DNA of 64,000 nt, taken from contig NZ_JANINT010000010.1 in the NCBI RefSeq assembly GCF_024509035.1, forward strand, positions 1-64,000. Reading direction: 5' to 3'. This DNA comes from Nocardioides sp. (lineage in GTDB: Bacteria > Actinomycetota > Actinomycetes > Propionibacteriales > Nocardioidaceae). The position numbers and the translations under genes were made by a program. Within the stretch, counting starts at the first letter, position 1. Every line of letters begins with the position of its first letter. Below are positions 38,469-47,704 of this stretch, piece by piece. The notes beneath the pieces were generated by a model that was given only the letters and a program-made list of their open reading frames with translations, ran no database searches and was not told where the DNA came from.

Positions 38469-41400
38469 ATGAACGCCATGACCCCGTTCTCCATCGCCGA
38501 CCCGCTGCCCACGGGCACCGTGCTGCTCGAGGCCAGCGCCGGCACCGGCAAGACCTGGACGATCGGTGCGCTCGTCACGCGCTACGTCGCCGAGGGGGTC
38601 GCCCGGCTCGAGCAGCTGCTCGTCGTCACGTTCGGGCGCGCGGCCAGCCAGGAGCTGCGCGAGCGGGTGCGTGCCCAGCTCGTCGAGGCCGAGCGGGTGC
38701 TGAGCGACGACCCCGCTGCGGGTGGGGTCGGTGACTCCGACCTCGTCACGCTGCTGCGCTCGTGGGGTCCCGAGGACCGGCGGCGCGGCCATCGACGGGT
38801 CACCGAGGCGCTCGCCGGCTTCGACGCCGCGACGATCGCGACCACCCACCAGTTCTGCTCGATGGTGCTCGACTCACTCGGCGTGGCCGGCGACAGCGAC
38901 GCGCGCGCTCGCCTGGTCGAGGACCTCGACGACCTCGTCAAGGAGACCGTCGACGACCTCTACCTGCGGGCGTTCGCCGACGCGGAGCCGGCGTTCACCC
39001 ACGACGAGGCCCTGGCGATCGCCCGGGCGGCGATCGGTGACCCGCAGGCCCGGCTCGAGCCCGCCGACGAGGACCGCTCGACGACCGCCGGCCGCAAGGT
39101 CGCGTTCGCGCGCACCGTCCGTGAGGAGCTCGACCGGCGCAAGCGTCGGCTCGGCATCCTCTCCTACGACGACCTGCTCTCCCAGCTCGCCGACGCGCTC
39201 GACGAGCCCGACAGCGCCGCGGCCCAGCGGATGCGGGCGCGCTGGCAGATCGTGCTCGTCGACGAGTTCCAGGACACCGACCCCGTGCAGTGGGACGTGC
39301 TCGACCGGGCATTCACCGGGCACGCCACGATGGTGCTGATCGGCGACCCCAAGCAGGCGATCTACGCGTTCCGGGGCGGCGACGTCACCACCTACCTCCG
39401 CGCCGCCGCGACGGCACAGACGCGTCAGACGCTCGCGGTCAACCGCCGCAGCGACGCCCCGCTGCTCGACTCGCTACAGGCCCTGCTCGCCGGCGCCGCG
39501 CTGGGCGACGACCGCATCGTCGTGCACGACGTGACCGCACACCACCCCACCTCCCGCCTCCAGGGAGCGCCGGTTCCGCACCCGTTCCGCCTGCGCGTCG
39601 TGCGGCGCGACACGTTCGGACGCCGCGGCAGCAGCACGCTCGCGGTCGGCCAGGTGCGCCCCCATGTCGCGCGCGACCTGGCGCTCGACGTACGCCGGCT
39701 CCTCGCGTCCGGGGCGACGTGGTGCGGTGAGCCGGTCCGGCCCCGCGACATCGCGGTGATCAGCTACCGCCACGCCGACCTGGCCGCCGTGCGCGAGGCG
39801 CTGCTCGACGTGGGAGTGCCGGCCGTGATCGCCGGGGGCGGCAGCGTGTTCGCGACCCCGGCGGCGGTCGAGTGGCTCACGCTGCTGGAGGCGCTTGAGC
39901 AGCCCCACCGCAGCACGCGGGTGCGGTCCGCGGCACTGACCTGCTTCGTCGGCCACACCGCGGCCGAGCTCGACGCCGGCGGGGACGAGCTGACCGACGC
40001 GGTCGCCGACCGGCTCCGGGGATGGGTCGAGCTGTTCGCCACCCGGGGCCTCGCCGCGGTGCTCGAGGCGGCCAACGTGGCCGGCCTGCCCGAGCGGGTG
40101 CTGGCCGAGGTCGGGGGAGATCGCCGGCTGACCGACCTGCGCCACATCGGCGAGGCGTTGCACGAGGTGACCCTGACCGAGCGGCACGGGCTGCCGTCGC
40201 TGCTGACGTGGCTGCGCGAGCAGGTCGCCGAGGGCCGCGCCGGACGGGGCGTCGAGCGCACCCGCCGGCTCGACTCCGACGCCGCGGCCGTCCAGCTGGT
40301 GACGATCCACGCCAGCAAAGGCCTGGAGTACCCCGTCGTCTACGTCCCCGCGCTCGCCGACCGGTTCGTCCCCAAGCCGACGCGCCCGCTGTTCCACGAC
40401 GACCAGGGCACCCGCTGCCTCGACGTCGGTGGGTCGCGCTCGGGCGGCAGCTGGACCGACCACTGCCGGCGCTGGGCCGACGAGGAGGCCGGCGAGTGGT
40501 TGCGCCTGCTCTACGTCGCGACCACGCGGGCGAAGTCCCAGGTGGTCGCCTGGTGGGCGCCGACCAAGAACGCCGTCGCCTCGCCGCTGCACCGGATGCT
40601 GATGCGCGACCCCGAGGAGGCCTCCTCGGACGTGCCCGAGACGCCGCCCGTGCCGGACGACGACGCCGTGATCCCGCTGTTCTCGCGGTGGCGCGACCGC
40701 GGGGGGCCGGCCCCCGAGGCCGCGATCCACGCCGACCCCGGCGCCGACCCGCCGCTGCCGACGGTGCCCGACCTCGCGGCGCGGTCGTTCAGCCGGAGCG
40801 TCGACACCGAGTGGCGTCGGGCGTCGTACTCCTCGCTGAGCAAGGTCGAGGTCGCGGCGTCCAGCGGCGCCGTGGGGGCGGTCGCGAGCGAGCCCGAGGT
40901 CAGGGCCAAGGAGGACGAGTCCCTCGCCCCCGAGTCCGTGCCCGCCCCGCCAGCGATCGCCGATGACGTCCCGTCGCCCATGGCGGGGCTGCCGGTGGGG
41001 GCCACCTTCGGCTCGCTGGTCCACGCGGTGCTCGAGCACGCCGACCCCGACGCGCCCGACCTGCGTGAGGAGCTGCTCGGTCACATCGACGAGCAGCTCG
41101 GGTGGTGGCCGGTGGCCCTCGACCGCGAGGAGCTCGCCGACGCGCTCGTCGCGGTCTGCGACTCGCCGCTCGGGCCGCTGGCCGACGGCACCACGCTGCG
41201 CCGGGTCGGCCTCGGCGACCGGCTGCGCGAGATGGAGTTCGAGCTGCCGCTCGGCGACGGGCTCCTTGCGGACCTGGCTCCGCTCCTCGAGCGGCACCTG
41301 CCGCTCGGTGACCCGGTGCGGGCCTACGTCGCCCACCTCGACGGCCCGCTCGGCCAGCAGACCCTGCGCGGCTACCTCACCGGCTCGGTCGACGTGGTCC

Positions 41401-41771
41401 TGCGGCTGCGCGCCGAGGGCGGTCCGCGCTACCTCGTCGTCGACTACAAGACCAACTGGCTCGGACCGGCCGACGAGCCGTTGACCGCCCACAGCTACGC
41501 GCCTGCCGCGCTCGACGCCGCGATGGGCCACTCCGACTATCCCCTGCAGGCGCTGCTGTACGCCGCGGTCCTGCACCGGTTCCTGCGCTGGCGCCAGCCC
41601 GGCTACGACCCGGAGCGCCACCTCGGCGGCGTCCTCTACCTCTACCTGCGCGGCATGTGCGGCCCCGACACCCCGCTCGTCGACGGCTCGCCGTGCGGCG
41701 TCTTCGCGTGGCGGCCGCCGGTCGCGCTGGTCGAGGAGCTCTCCGACCTCCTGGACGGAGGGAGCGCATGA
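38469..41771 (+). CDS. recB: Exodeoxyribonuclease V subunit beta (UvrD-like helicase/nuclease)
   Basis: VLLEASAGTGKTWTIGALVTRYV, VDEFQDTDPVQWDVL, IGDPKQAIYAFRGGDVTTYL, TIHASKGLEYPVVYVP, YLVVDYKTNWLG nuclease motif. Confidence 0.97.
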   Translation: MNAMTPFSIADPLPTGTVLLEASAGTGKTWTIGALVTRYVAEGVARLEQLLVVTFGRAASQELRERVRAQLVEAERVLSDDPAAGGVGDSDLVTLLRSWGPEDRRRGHRRVTEALAGFDAATIATTHQFCSMVLDSLGVAGDSDARARLVEDLDDLVKETVDDLYLRAFADAEPAFTHDEALAIARAAIGDPQARLEPADEDRSTTAGRKVAFARTVREELDRRKRRLGILSYDDLLSQLADALDEPDSAAAQRMRARWQIVLVDEFQDTDPVQWDVLDRAFTGHATMVLIGDPKQAIYAFRGGDVTTYLRAAATAQTRQTLAVNRRSDAPLLDSLQALLAGAALGDDRIVVHDVTAHHPTSRLQGAPVPHPFRLRVVRRDTFGRRGSSTLAVGQVRPHVARDLALDVRRLLASGATWCGEPVRPRDIAVISYRHADLAAVREALLDVGVPAVIAGGGSVFATPAAVEWLTLLEALEQPHRSTRVRSAALTCFVGHTAAELDAGGDELTDAVADRLRGWVELFATRGLAAVLEAANVAGLPERVLAEVGGDRRLTDLRHIGEALHEVTLTERHGLPSLLTWLREQVAEGRAGRGVERTRRLDSDAAAVQLVTIHASKGLEYPVVYVPALADRFVPKPTRPLFHDDQGTRCLDVGGSRSGGSWTDHCRRWADEEAGEWLRLLYVATTRAKSQVVAWWAPTKNAVASPLHRMLMRDPEEASSDVPETPPVPDDDAVIPLFSRWRDRGGPAPEAAIHADPGADPPLPTVPDLAARSFSRSVDTEWRRASYSSLSKVEVAASSGAVGAVASEPEVRAKEDESLAPESVPAPPAIADDVPSPMAGLPVGATFGSLVHAVLEHADPDAPDLREELLGHIDEQLGWWPVALDREELADALVAVCDSPLGPLADGTTLRRVGLGDRLREMEFELPLGDGLLADLAPLLERHLPLGDPVRAYVAHLDGPLGQQTLRGYLTGSVDVVLRLRAEGGPRYLVVDYKTNWLGPADEPLTAHSYAPAALDAAMGHSDYPLQALLYAAVLHRFLRWRQPGYDPERHLGGVLYLYLRGMCGPDTPLVDGSPCGVFAWRPPVALVEELSDLLDGGSA

Positions 41772-43513
41772 GCGAGCTGTTCGAGCCCGTCGACGAGCAC
41801 GACTGGCGGATCGCCACCGGCGCCACCGGCCTGCTCGCGACCTTCAACGCCGCCGGGCTGCTGACGGCGAGCGACGTGCACGTCGCCAGGCGGATCGGCG
41901 CCCTCGGCGGTGAGACCGACGAGCGGGTGCTCCTCGCGGTGGCGCTCACGGTGCGCGCCGTGCGCCGCGGCTCCGTGTGCCTCGACCTCGCGGGTGTCGC
42001 CGCCATCGCGCCCGAGCTGCCCTGGCCCGAGGAGTGGCCGGTGGCCGACTCGCCCCTCGTGCACGCCGGCGTGGTGCGTCATGAGCACGGGCTGCTATAC
42101 CTCGACCGCTACCACCGGCTCGAGCGCCAGGTCCACGACGACCTGGCCGCCCGGCTCGCGCTCGCGCCGCCGGTCGTCGACGAGCAGCGGCTCGAGGCGG
42201 CGCTGGCGCGGCTCGGTGGAGGGCACTTCAGCCCCGAGCAGCGCGAGGCGGTCGTCGCGGCCGTGCGTCGGCGTACGACGATCCTCACCGGAGGGCCCGG
42301 CACCGGCAAGACGACCACGGTCGCGCGGCTGCTCGCGCTGCTCGCCGACCAGGCCGTGGGTGGGCTGTCGATCGCTCTCGCGGCGCCCACCGGCAAGGCC
42401 GCGACCCGTCTGCAGGAGGCCGTCGCGGCCGAGCTCGCCGCGGTCGCGTCGAGCTGGCCGGAGGCGCCGGGGCTGGTCGGCCGCGTCGACGGGCTCACCC
42501 TGCACCGGCTGCTGGGCTGGCGCCCGGACAACGCGACCCGCTTCCGTCACGACCGTGCCAACCGGCTCAAGTACGACGTGGTCGTCGTCGACGAGTCCTC
42601 GATGGTCGACCTGACGATGATGGGGCGGCTGCTGGAGGCGCTGCGGCCCGACGCCCGGCTGGTGCTCGTCGGCGACCCCCAGCAGCTCACGTCGGTCGGC
42701 GCTGGCGCGGTGCTCAGCGACCTGGTCGTCGGCTACGACGGGAGGCCCGACTCGCCGGTCGCCCAGCTCACCACCAACTTCCGGTCCGAGGAGGACATCA
42801 AGTCGCTCGCCGCTGCGCTGCGGACGGGCGATCCCGACGAGGTGGTGCAGGCGCTGCGCATGCCCTCCGACCAGGTCTCCTGGCTCGAGACGTCGGACGA
42901 GGCCGAGATCGAGGCGGCCCTGCGTCCCGACTCGCTCGCCGCGGCCCGGGCGGTCTGGGCGGCCGCCCGTGACGAGGACCCGGACGCGGCGCTCGCCGAG
43001 CTCGACCGCTACCGGCTGCTCTGCGCGCACCGTGAGGGACCCTACGGCGTACGGCGCTGGAACCACCTCGTCGAGCGCTGGCTCGCCGAGGACCCGGACG
43101 TCGAGGTCTACGGGGAGTGGTACGTCGGCCGCCCGCTGCTGGTGACCAGCAACGACTACGCCCTCGACGTCTACAACGGCGAGAGCGGGGTGGTGGTCCG
43201 CCAGGACCAGCGGCGCCGGGTGTTCATCGCCGGCTCGGAGCGGCTCAAGGAGTTCGCCCCCGGTCGGCTCGAGGCCGTCGAGACCATGCACGCGATGACC
43301 ATCCACAAGAGCCAGGGCAGCCAGGCCGACCGGGTGACGGTGCTGCTGCCCGACGAGGGGTCGCGGTTGCTCACCCGCGAGCTGTTCTACACCGCGGTCA
43401 CCCGCGCCCGGCATCACGTGCGCGTGGTGGGGTCGGAGGTCGCCGTACGCGCCGCCGTCACCACCCGCGCACAGCGCGCGACCGGGCTCCCGGCGCGTCT
43501 CGCGGGCCGCTGA
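41768..43513 (+). CDS. recD: Exodeoxyribonuclease V subunit alpha
   Basis: TGGPGTGKTTTVARLLALL, DESSMVDLTMMGRLL, VGDPQQLTSVGAGAVLSDL, TIHKSQGSQADRVTVLLP. Confidence 0.96.
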   Translation: MSELFEPVDEHDWRIATGATGLLATFNAAGLLTASDVHVARRIGALGGETDERVLLAVALTVRAVRRGSVCLDLAGVAAIAPELPWPEEWPVADSPLVHAGVVRHEHGLLYLDRYHRLERQVHDDLAARLALAPPVVDEQRLEAALARLGGGHFSPEQREAVVAAVRRRTTILTGGPGTGKTTTVARLLALLADQAVGGLSIALAAPTGKAATRLQEAVAAELAAVASSWPEAPGLVGRVDGLTLHRLLGWRPDNATRFRHDRANRLKYDVVVVDESSMVDLTMMGRLLEALRPDARLVLVGDPQQLTSVGAGAVLSDLVVGYDGRPDSPVAQLTTNFRSEEDIKSLAAALRTGDPDEVVQALRMPSDQVSWLETSDEAEIEAALRPDSLAAARAVWAAARDEDPDAALAELDRYRLLCAHREGPYGVRRWNHLVERWLAEDPDVEVYGEWYVGRPLLVTSNDYALDVYNGESGVVVRQDQRRRVFIAGSERLKEFAPGRLEAVETMHAMTIHKSQGSQADRVTVLLPDEGSRLLTRELFYTAVTRARHHVRVVGSEVAVRAAVTTRAQRATGLPARLAGR

Positions 43514-43567
43514 CGAAACGCTGCCGCAACCTCAGGCGGCTAGGGTCGACGTCGGATTGGAGTGCTG

Positions 43568-44188
43568 ATGCCTTACCTGCTGCGCGTGGAGCTGCCCGAC
43601 GTCCCGGGTTCCCTGGGACGCCTCGCGAGTGCGATCGGTGACGCCGGCGGCGACATCGAGGCCATCGAGATCGTCGAGAAGGGCCGCGGTGGCTCGGCCG
43701 TCGACGACGTGTTCCTCGAGGTTGCGCCCGGGTCGATGCCCGACTCCGTGGTCTCGACCGTCAACGCCCTCGAGGGCGTGCGCGTGCTGTGGATCGGCCG
43801 GTACGCCGCGGGCGGCAACCTGTTCTTGGACCTCGAGGCCGTCGAGGAGCTCACCGAGGACCCCGAGACCGCCCTCGACCGGCTGGTCGACCGGCTCCCC
43901 GTCGTCTTCCGTGCCGACTGGGGCGCCCGGGTCAGCAAGACCGACGGCATCCTCCACGCCACCGGGGCCGCGCCGACCGACCTGACCTGGCAGCCGATCG
44001 AGCGCGCCGAGGTCATCGAGTCGACCGACGAGAACAACATCCACTGCGGCGCGCGCCTCAACAAGTCCGAGATCATCGTGATCGGCCGCCGCGGCGGCCC
44101 CGCGTTCCTCGACTCCGAGATCGCCCGCCTCGGCCACCTCGTCGGCCTGGCCATGTCGATCGCCAAGGCGGCCCGCGCCACCAGCTGA
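43568..44188 (+). CDS. ACT-domain protein
   Basis: YLLRVELPDVPGSLGRLASAIGDAGGDIEAIEIVEKGRGGSAVDDVFLEV. Confidence 0.82.
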   Translation: MPYLLRVELPDVPGSLGRLASAIGDAGGDIEAIEIVEKGRGGSAVDDVFLEVAPGSMPDSVVSTVNALEGVRVLWIGRYAAGGNLFLDLEAVEELTEDPETALDRLVDRLPVVFRADWGARVSKTDGILHATGAAPTDLTWQPIERAEVIESTDENNIHCGARLNKSEIIVIGRRGGPAFLDSEIARLGHLVGLAMSIAKAARATS

Positions 44189-44191
44189 TCT

Positions 44192-44279
44192 CGTTGACCC
44201 GTCGTGAACTTTCGGGCGGGTCAACGTCACTTGTCGACATTCGACGTTGACCCGTCGTGAAGTTTCGGGCGGGTCAACG
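44192..44279. repeat. 88-bp composite palindromic element, copy 2 (opposite orientation to copy 1)
   Basis: cgttgacccgtcgtgaactttcgggcgggtcaacg + tcacttgtcgacattcga + cgttgacccgtcgtgaagtttcgggcgggtcaacg. Confidence 0.92.
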
Positions 44280-44282
44280 TGC

Positions 44283-45587
44283 TTACGGCACCGAGCGGAT
44301 CCGGTGGACGAGCACCGACCCGAGGATGGCGACGAGGAACGCGGCGGCGTAGAGGACGCAGTAACCCACGGAGAACCGGTCGCCGCCGGTCTCGGTGACG
44401 CCGCCCGCGGCCTCGACGACCAGCAGGATCAGGGCGGCGATGAAGGGCGCCACGACCTGGGGCAGGGCGTTGGCGATGTTGATGACGCCGAGGTCCTTGG
44501 CCCGGTCCTCGGCGCCGGAGAGCACCTGGGTGATCAGGGCGAAGTCGACCGAGGTGTAGATCCCGTAGCCCACGCCCAGCAGCACGGCCGCGGCGACGGC
44601 GGCCGGCCAGCTCTGGCCGACCGCGAGCAGCAGCGAGGCGAGGGCGCCGACCACGCCGGACCACGTCACGAACACCTTGCGCCGACCGGACCGGTCGCTC
44701 CAGATGCCGAAGACGACCGTGGTCGCCATGATCACGACCGCGTAGATCGCGGTCAGCACGAAGACGCGGTCGTCGGCCTCGTCCTTGTCGACGCCGATCA
44801 CGTCCTGCAGGTAGTAGAGGAGGTAGAGAAGGCTCAGCGCGTTGCCGAGGTTGACCAGGAACCGCGTGATCCACGCCCAGGCGAAGTCCGGGTGCTCCCG
44901 TGGCGAGATCCAGAACCCGCGCACGAAGCCGCCCCAGTCGAACGGCGCGGGCCGCTCGTCAGGCGCCAGGGCCAGGTCGCGGGAGTCGAAGCAGTACGGC
45001 ACGGTCAGCACGACCAGCGCCGCCGCTGTCACGGCGTACCCCGCGGCGATGCTGCCGGTCGCCGAGGCGATGCCGGTGCCGGCCACGACGCCCACGGTCT
45101 GGGCCACCGCGAGGATGCCGCCGACCCGGCCGCGCCTGGCGACCGGCACCTGGTCGGGCACGGTCGCGGTGACCGCGGCGAGCATCGCGTTGAGCGTGGC
45201 CTGCACGCCGCACCACCCGAGTGCCATCACGACGACGTTGTCGGCGACGGCGAGCAGCAGCAGCGACAGCGCGCCGCCGACCGCGCCGCCGATCACCCAG
45301 GGGAGCCGGCGTCCCACGCGTAGCGTCGTGCGGTCGGAGAACGCCCCGAACACCGGGTTGCAGACGACGGAGACGAACGCGCCCAGCCCGAGCACGACCG
45401 CCAGGATCGTCTTCTTGTGGTCGGCCGAGATCTCCTCGGCCTGCTGGGCGAGCAGCACCTGGATCGGACCGAAGAAGCCCGCCCACAGCCCGATGCTGGT
45501 CAGGGTGATCGCCGCGACCCAGCGGCCGGGCGGGTTGTCGGTCGGCTCGGCCAGGGCCGAGCGCGGAGCCGGAGCGGTGCCGGTCAC
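44283..45587 (-). CDS. MFS transporter (SLC45/GPH-like)
   Basis: VCNPVFGAFSDRTTLRVGRRLPWVIGG; 12-TM-like hydrophobicity. Confidence 0.9.
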   Translation of the reverse strand: MTGTAPAPRSALAEPTDNPPGRWVAAITLTSIGLWAGFFGPIQVLLAQQAEEISADHKKTILAVVLGLGAFVSVVCNPVFGAFSDRTTLRVGRRLPWVIGGAVGGALSLLLLAVADNVVVMALGWCGVQATLNAMLAAVTATVPDQVPVARRGRVGGILAVAQTVGVVAGTGIASATGSIAAGYAVTAAALVVLTVPYCFDSRDLALAPDERPAPFDWGGFVRGFWISPREHPDFAWAWITRFLVNLGNALSLLYLLYYLQDVIGVDKDEADDRVFVLTAIYAVVIMATTVVFGIWSDRSGRRKVFVTWSGVVGALASLLLAVGQSWPAAVAAAVLLGVGYGIYTSVDFALITQVLSGAEDRAKDLGVINIANALPQVVAPFIAALILLVVEAAGGVTETGGDRFSVGYCVLYAAAFLVAILGSVLVHRIRSVP

Positions 45588-45639
45588 CCGGGCATCGTGG
45601 CGCACCCGCCGGGCGCGAGCACCCGGAATCGGCGGAAGA

Positions 45640-47097
45640 TCAGCAGCCGACGTCCGCGATGTCGCCCTCGGTCACCACCCCGCCCGGCGTGTGGAGGCCG
45701 TACGCCGAGCAGTAGTAGAAGCTCAACAGGTCCTCGCGCTCCAGCCGCACCGGCGACCACATCCCGTTGCCCGTCGGCTCCAGGTAGCGGAACGAGTCGG
45801 CCAGCAGCGCCCTGGTGTTGGCACGGTGCTTGAGGTAGCGGTCCAGCCACCGCTGCACGTAGACGCTGGTGAGGTCCTGCCCGTACCGGCTGGCCGGCAG
45901 CACCAGGGGGATGTCGGTGTAGTCGAGGTGCGTGGAGGCACGGGGTACGACGAGCATCGCGTCCACGCCGGCGGCGCGCCACGCGTCGTAGCCGCTCTCG
46001 CGCTCGCGCATCGGGTCGGGACCCTCCGGGCTCGGTGAGGGGGTCAGCGAGCTGCCGCCGCTGAGGAACCACGGCGACACCGTGAACCCGTACTCCGACT
46101 GCACGGCCAGGGCCGGGACCACCGGCCGGTTGCCGCTGCCGTCGAGCGGTCCGGTCGAGCTCGGTCCGGTGAGCTTGTCGAGCGCGACGACGGCGGCCAC
46201 GCGCCGGTCGGTGCCCTGCACCTTCGAGACCGCCGCCGCGCCCATCGAGTGGCCGATGATCGCGATCCGCGTGGTGCGTCCCGGCGTCGCCGGGTGCGGG
46301 TCGGGGGAGAGGTCGAGGCTGCCCCGGTAGGGGTTGGCGCGCGAGGTGAAGAAGTCGAGCGCGTCCTCGGTGCCGACGAGGAAGTTCGACAGCTGCTGGA
46401 AGGGCACGCCCGGGCAGCCGAGCATCTCGCCGTCCTCGGGTGCGGCGAACGGGTTGCAGAACGGCAGGGTGCCTGCGCCGACCACGGGATCCAGGGGCGA
46501 GGGCTGGTGCGGCAGCGTCTCGCTGGTGCCTTGCCCCTGCACGTCGTAGGTCAGCACGACGTAGCCGCGCTCGGCGAGGTCCTGGGCCAACCACTCGTAC
46601 ATGCCCTCCGAGCCCTGCACCGAGCCCTCGGTCACGACCACGCCGGGGAACGGCCCGCGCAGTCGGCGGCCGGTGTAGGGGTCGACCGCGCCGGGGAGCG
46701 GCTTGTAGACGTGGCCGCGCAGCTGCGCGCCGTACCGGTTCTCGAACGCGACCGCCTGCGACAGCCCACGCGTGCCGTTCCAGCCGGCGCGCAGGGGGTT
46801 GCCGACGTTCCAGCCGGGCACGACGTTGCCGGCGGTGAGTGCCGGGCGCGTGGGCGAGGCGACCTGGGTCAGCAGCTGGTCGACGCTGCGCTGGGTCGAG
46901 GCCGCCACGAGCGCGGGGAGGTACGCCGGGTTCTGCAGCTGCCCGCCCGGTCCGTCGATCCGGCCGTAGGCGTCGGCGATGTTCTGCAGGTCGCGCTGCG
47001 TGTACGCGGGGTCGGTCGGCGCCGGGTCACCGGCGGCCGGGGCCGCGAGGGCGGCGGCGACGCAGAGGGACAGGACGCCCGAGGCGAGTGCACGCAT
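45640..47097 (-). CDS. Secreted alpha/beta hydrolase
   Basis: Signal peptide; RIAIIGHSMGAAAVSKVQG nucleophile elbow; YDVQGQGTSE. Confidence 0.88.
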   Translation of the reverse strand: MRALASGVLSLCVAAALAAPAAGDPAPTDPAYTQRDLQNIADAYGRIDGPGGQLQNPAYLPALVAASTQRSVDQLLTQVASPTRPALTAGNVVPGWNVGNPLRAGWNGTRGLSQAVAFENRYGAQLRGHVYKPLPGAVDPYTGRRLRGPFPGVVVTEGSVQGSEGMYEWLAQDLAERGYVVLTYDVQGQGTSETLPHQPSPLDPVVGAGTLPFCNPFAAPEDGEMLGCPGVPFQQLSNFLVGTEDALDFFTSRANPYRGSLDLSPDPHPATPGRTTRIAIIGHSMGAAAVSKVQGTDRRVAAVVALDKLTGPSSTGPLDGSGNRPVVPALAVQSEYGFTVSPWFLSGGSSLTPSPSPEGPDPMRERESGYDAWRAAGVDAMLVVPRASTHLDYTDIPLVLPASRYGQDLTSVYVQRWLDRYLKHRANTRALLADSFRYLEPTGNGMWSPVRLEREDLLSFYYCSAYGLHTPGGVVTEGDIADVGC

Positions 47098-47132
47098 GTG
47101 CGCTCAACGAGCGTCCTGCCGCCGGGGTGACG

Positions 47133-47585
47133 TCAGTCCTTGCGCTCGAGGAGGAACACCGGGATCTGGCGGTCGGTGTTCTGCTGGTACTCGGCGTACG
47201 GCGAGTAGACCGCCACCGCGCGCTCCCACCACTCCTCGCGCTCCGCGCCCTCGGCGAGGCGCACGGAGTAGGTGTGCTTCTCGGCGCGGTCCTGGAGGTC
47301 GACCTCAGGGTGGGCGACGAAGTTGTGGTACCAGGTCGGGTGCTCGGGAGCGCCGCCCTTGGAGGCGACCGCGGCGTAGACGCCGTCCTTCTCCACGCGC
47401 ATGACGGGGTTCTTGCGGAGCTTCCCGGACTTGGCGCCCCTCGACGTGATCACCACGACCGGCCACTCGGGATGGTCGGGGAGCGTGTTCATGCGCGCGC
47501 CGTTCGACGCCTCGTACTCCGCCACCTGGTCGCGGACCCACTGCTCCGGGCTGGGCTCGTACTCGCCTTCGAGAGTCATGTCCAC
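47133..47585 (-). CDS. Deazaflavin (F420)-dependent nitroreductase family protein (Ddn-like)
   Basis: VVVITSRGAKSGKLRKNPVMRVEKDGVYAAVASKGGAPEHPTWYHNFVAHPEVDLQ. Confidence 0.92.
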   Translation of the reverse strand: MDMTLEGEYEPSPEQWVRDQVAEYEASNGARMNTLPDHPEWPVVVITSRGAKSGKLRKNPVMRVEKDGVYAAVASKGGAPEHPTWYHNFVAHPEVDLQDRAEKHTYSVRLAEGAEREEWWERAVAVYSPYAEYQQNTDRQIPVFLLERKD

Positions 47586-47704
47586 CAGAAGACCACGCGC
47601 GGTCGCCGTATTCCAGGTCTAGGCTGAGGCCATGCTGCACCTCCGTGACTGACGGTCGACCGCCTTTCCGGTCCCGTCCCTCTCCACCCTCACGGAGTCC
47701 CTCC

